The position numbers were made by a program, and so were the translations under genes. This document shows positions 5,408 through 5,964 of a stretch of 5,964 bases of DNA, piece by piece. Origin of the DNA: an uncultured Bacillota bacterium (GTDB lineage: Bacteria > Bacillota > Clostridia > Peptostreptococcales > Anaerovoracaceae); the NCBI GenBank assembly GCA_959606705.1, contig CAUHLX010000178.1:1-5964 (forward strand), given 5' to 3'. The notes under the pieces are model-generated. The model was not told the origin of the DNA. It ran no database searches and saw only the letters and a list, made by a program, of their open reading frames with translations. Position 1 is the stretch's first letter; each line of letters begins with the position of its first letter.

Positions 5408-5420
5408 ATGGGATTCCCAT
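5408..5420. promoter_or_regulatory. Palindrome just upstream of the HIT promoter
   Basis: ATGGGA, one central base and TCCCAT form a perfect 13-base palindrome ending 8 bases before the -35 box at 5395-5400. The single-base centre makes it a poor RNA hairpin but a plausible binding site for a dimeric regulator. No regulator is encoded in the window, so function is speculative. Confidence 0.35.
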
Positions 5421-5457
5421 AAGACGGCTCCTTCCTTTGAATCGAACGCCCCTTCGC

Positions 5458-5964
5458 TCAGATCTCTCCCCATACGCCGTCCCGATACGGCTCCGCCAGC
5501 TTCACATCCCGGAATCGGTTGAGCAGCTTCTCCGCTTCCGTTTCCGCCGCCTTCAGGTATACCCGGACATAATTGTCCGCGTAGCCCTTGTACGCGCCGG
5601 CGTCTTCGTCCCATTCCTCAAACAGCACCGAACGAACCTGGCCGCGGATTCCCCGGCAGAATTCCACGGCGGTTTCTTCCGCCGCCTCCGTGAGCCGTCT
5701 TCCGCGAGCCTTTTTCTCATGGGTGGTCAACTGCCCTTCCATCTCTGCGGCCGGAGTCCCCTTCCTCTTGGAATAAGGAAATACGTGGGTCCGGCAGAGC
5801 TTGGCCTCTCGCACCAGCTCCACGCTGTCCGTGAAATCCGCTTCCGTTTCCCCGGGAAATCCCACGATGACATCCGCGGTAATCCCATAGCCCGGGTCGT
5901 GCCTGCGCAGCACCTCCACGATGTTTAGATAATCCTTCCGATCATAGTGCCGATTCATCGCCGC
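5458..5964 (-). CDS. mtaB: tRNA t6A37 methylthiotransferase MtaB, C-terminal part (5' end cut by window)
   Basis: This is the C-terminal 168 residues of a radical-SAM methylthiotransferase. MtaB adds a methylthio group to t6A at position 37 of ANN-decoding tRNAs. Visible: AAMNRHYDRKDY at the cut edge and TADVIVGFPGETEADF (29-44), both conserved in the radical-SAM barrel of this superfamily; THVFPYSKRKGTPA (59-72); and a C-terminal TRAM-type domain (about 108-168) containing GYADNYVRVYL. The iron-sulphur cysteines lie upstream, outside the window. MiaB and RimO are close relatives. The TRAM segment with the NYVRV pattern and the location upstream of the HIT gene and rpsU-yqeY favour MtaB (YqeV in B. 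subtilis). The stop at 5458-5460 is followed by 150 bases with no obvious terminator. Confidence 0.9.
   Translation of the reverse strand, partial: AAMNRHYDRKDYLNIVEVLRRHDPGYGITADVIVGFPGETEADFTDSVELVREAKLCRTHVFPYSKRKGTPAAEMEGQLTTHEKKARGRRLTEAAEETAVEFCRGIRGQVRSVLFEEWDEDAGAYKGYADNYVRVYLKAAETEAEKLLNRFRDVKLAEPYRDGVWGEI

Noticed and set aside
5246..5614. A 122-codon minus-strand frame spanning the end of mtaB, the gap and the HIT start, with a hydrophilic tail that looks protein-like
   Set aside because: It crosses the HIT promoter, overlaps both genes in another frame and has no ribosome binding site. The protein-like tail comes from the leader and the start of the HIT gene read out of frame.
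1..5964. Searched by eye for CRISPR arrays, tRNA genes, insertion sequences, long direct repeats and riboswitch-like leaders
   Set aside because: None seen. The window is almost fully covered by recognisable housekeeping and sporulation genes with short gaps.

Overview
The window reads as a conserved chromosomal housekeeping and sporulation segment from an endospore-forming, Gram-positive anaerobe-type bacterium (Bacillota, most likely class Clostridia). The case rests on the gene order mtaB - HIT - rpsU - yqeY - yqfC - yqfD - phoH - ybeY - cdd - era, on the sporulation proteins YqfC and YqfD, on strong AGGAGG-type ribosome binding sites and on two TTG starts. Base composition is moderately GC-rich by eye, with AT-rich patches at the promoters. 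I cannot name the genus. Every gene lies on the minus strand, so transcription runs from high to low coordinates. The genes at both window edges (mtaB and era) are cut.

Layout in order of transcription. The 3' half of mtaB (tRNA methylthiotransferase) enters at 5964 and stops at 5458. A 150-base gap follows, holding a palindrome and a good vegetative promoter for a HIT-family nucleotide hydrolase (TTG start at 5307). The next gap (4841-4965) holds a near-consensus sigma-A promoter and a leader hairpin for rpsU (ribosomal protein S21, 59 residues). yqeY follows 14 bases after rpsU, and a clean Rho-independent terminator closes that unit at about 4137-4166. After it lies a candidate sporulation (sigma-E-like) promoter at 4069-4097, then yqfC and yqfD overlapping at ATGA, phoH starting 4 bases after the yqfD stop, ybeY 10 bases after phoH, and then cdd and era.

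How the genes fit together. S21, YbeY, PhoH and Era all relate to 30S subunit or 16S rRNA 3'-end maturation in studied bacteria. MtaB modifies tRNA, Cdd salvages pyrimidines, and YqfC/YqfD serve the mother-cell programme of sporulation. The most interesting regulatory feature is a well-formed vegetative-type promoter inside the 3' end of yqfD (2620-2648). It sits in an AT-rich, ATA-codon-rich patch and would let phoH-ybeY-cdd-era be expressed in growing cells independently of the sporulation promoter upstream.

No mobile element, CRISPR array, RNA gene or defence-like system was seen. No gene-free stretch exceeds 300 bases; the longest, 3995-4193, is accounted for by a terminator, a promoter candidate and a small hairpin. 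I see no new biological system here. The findings are regulatory and organisational.
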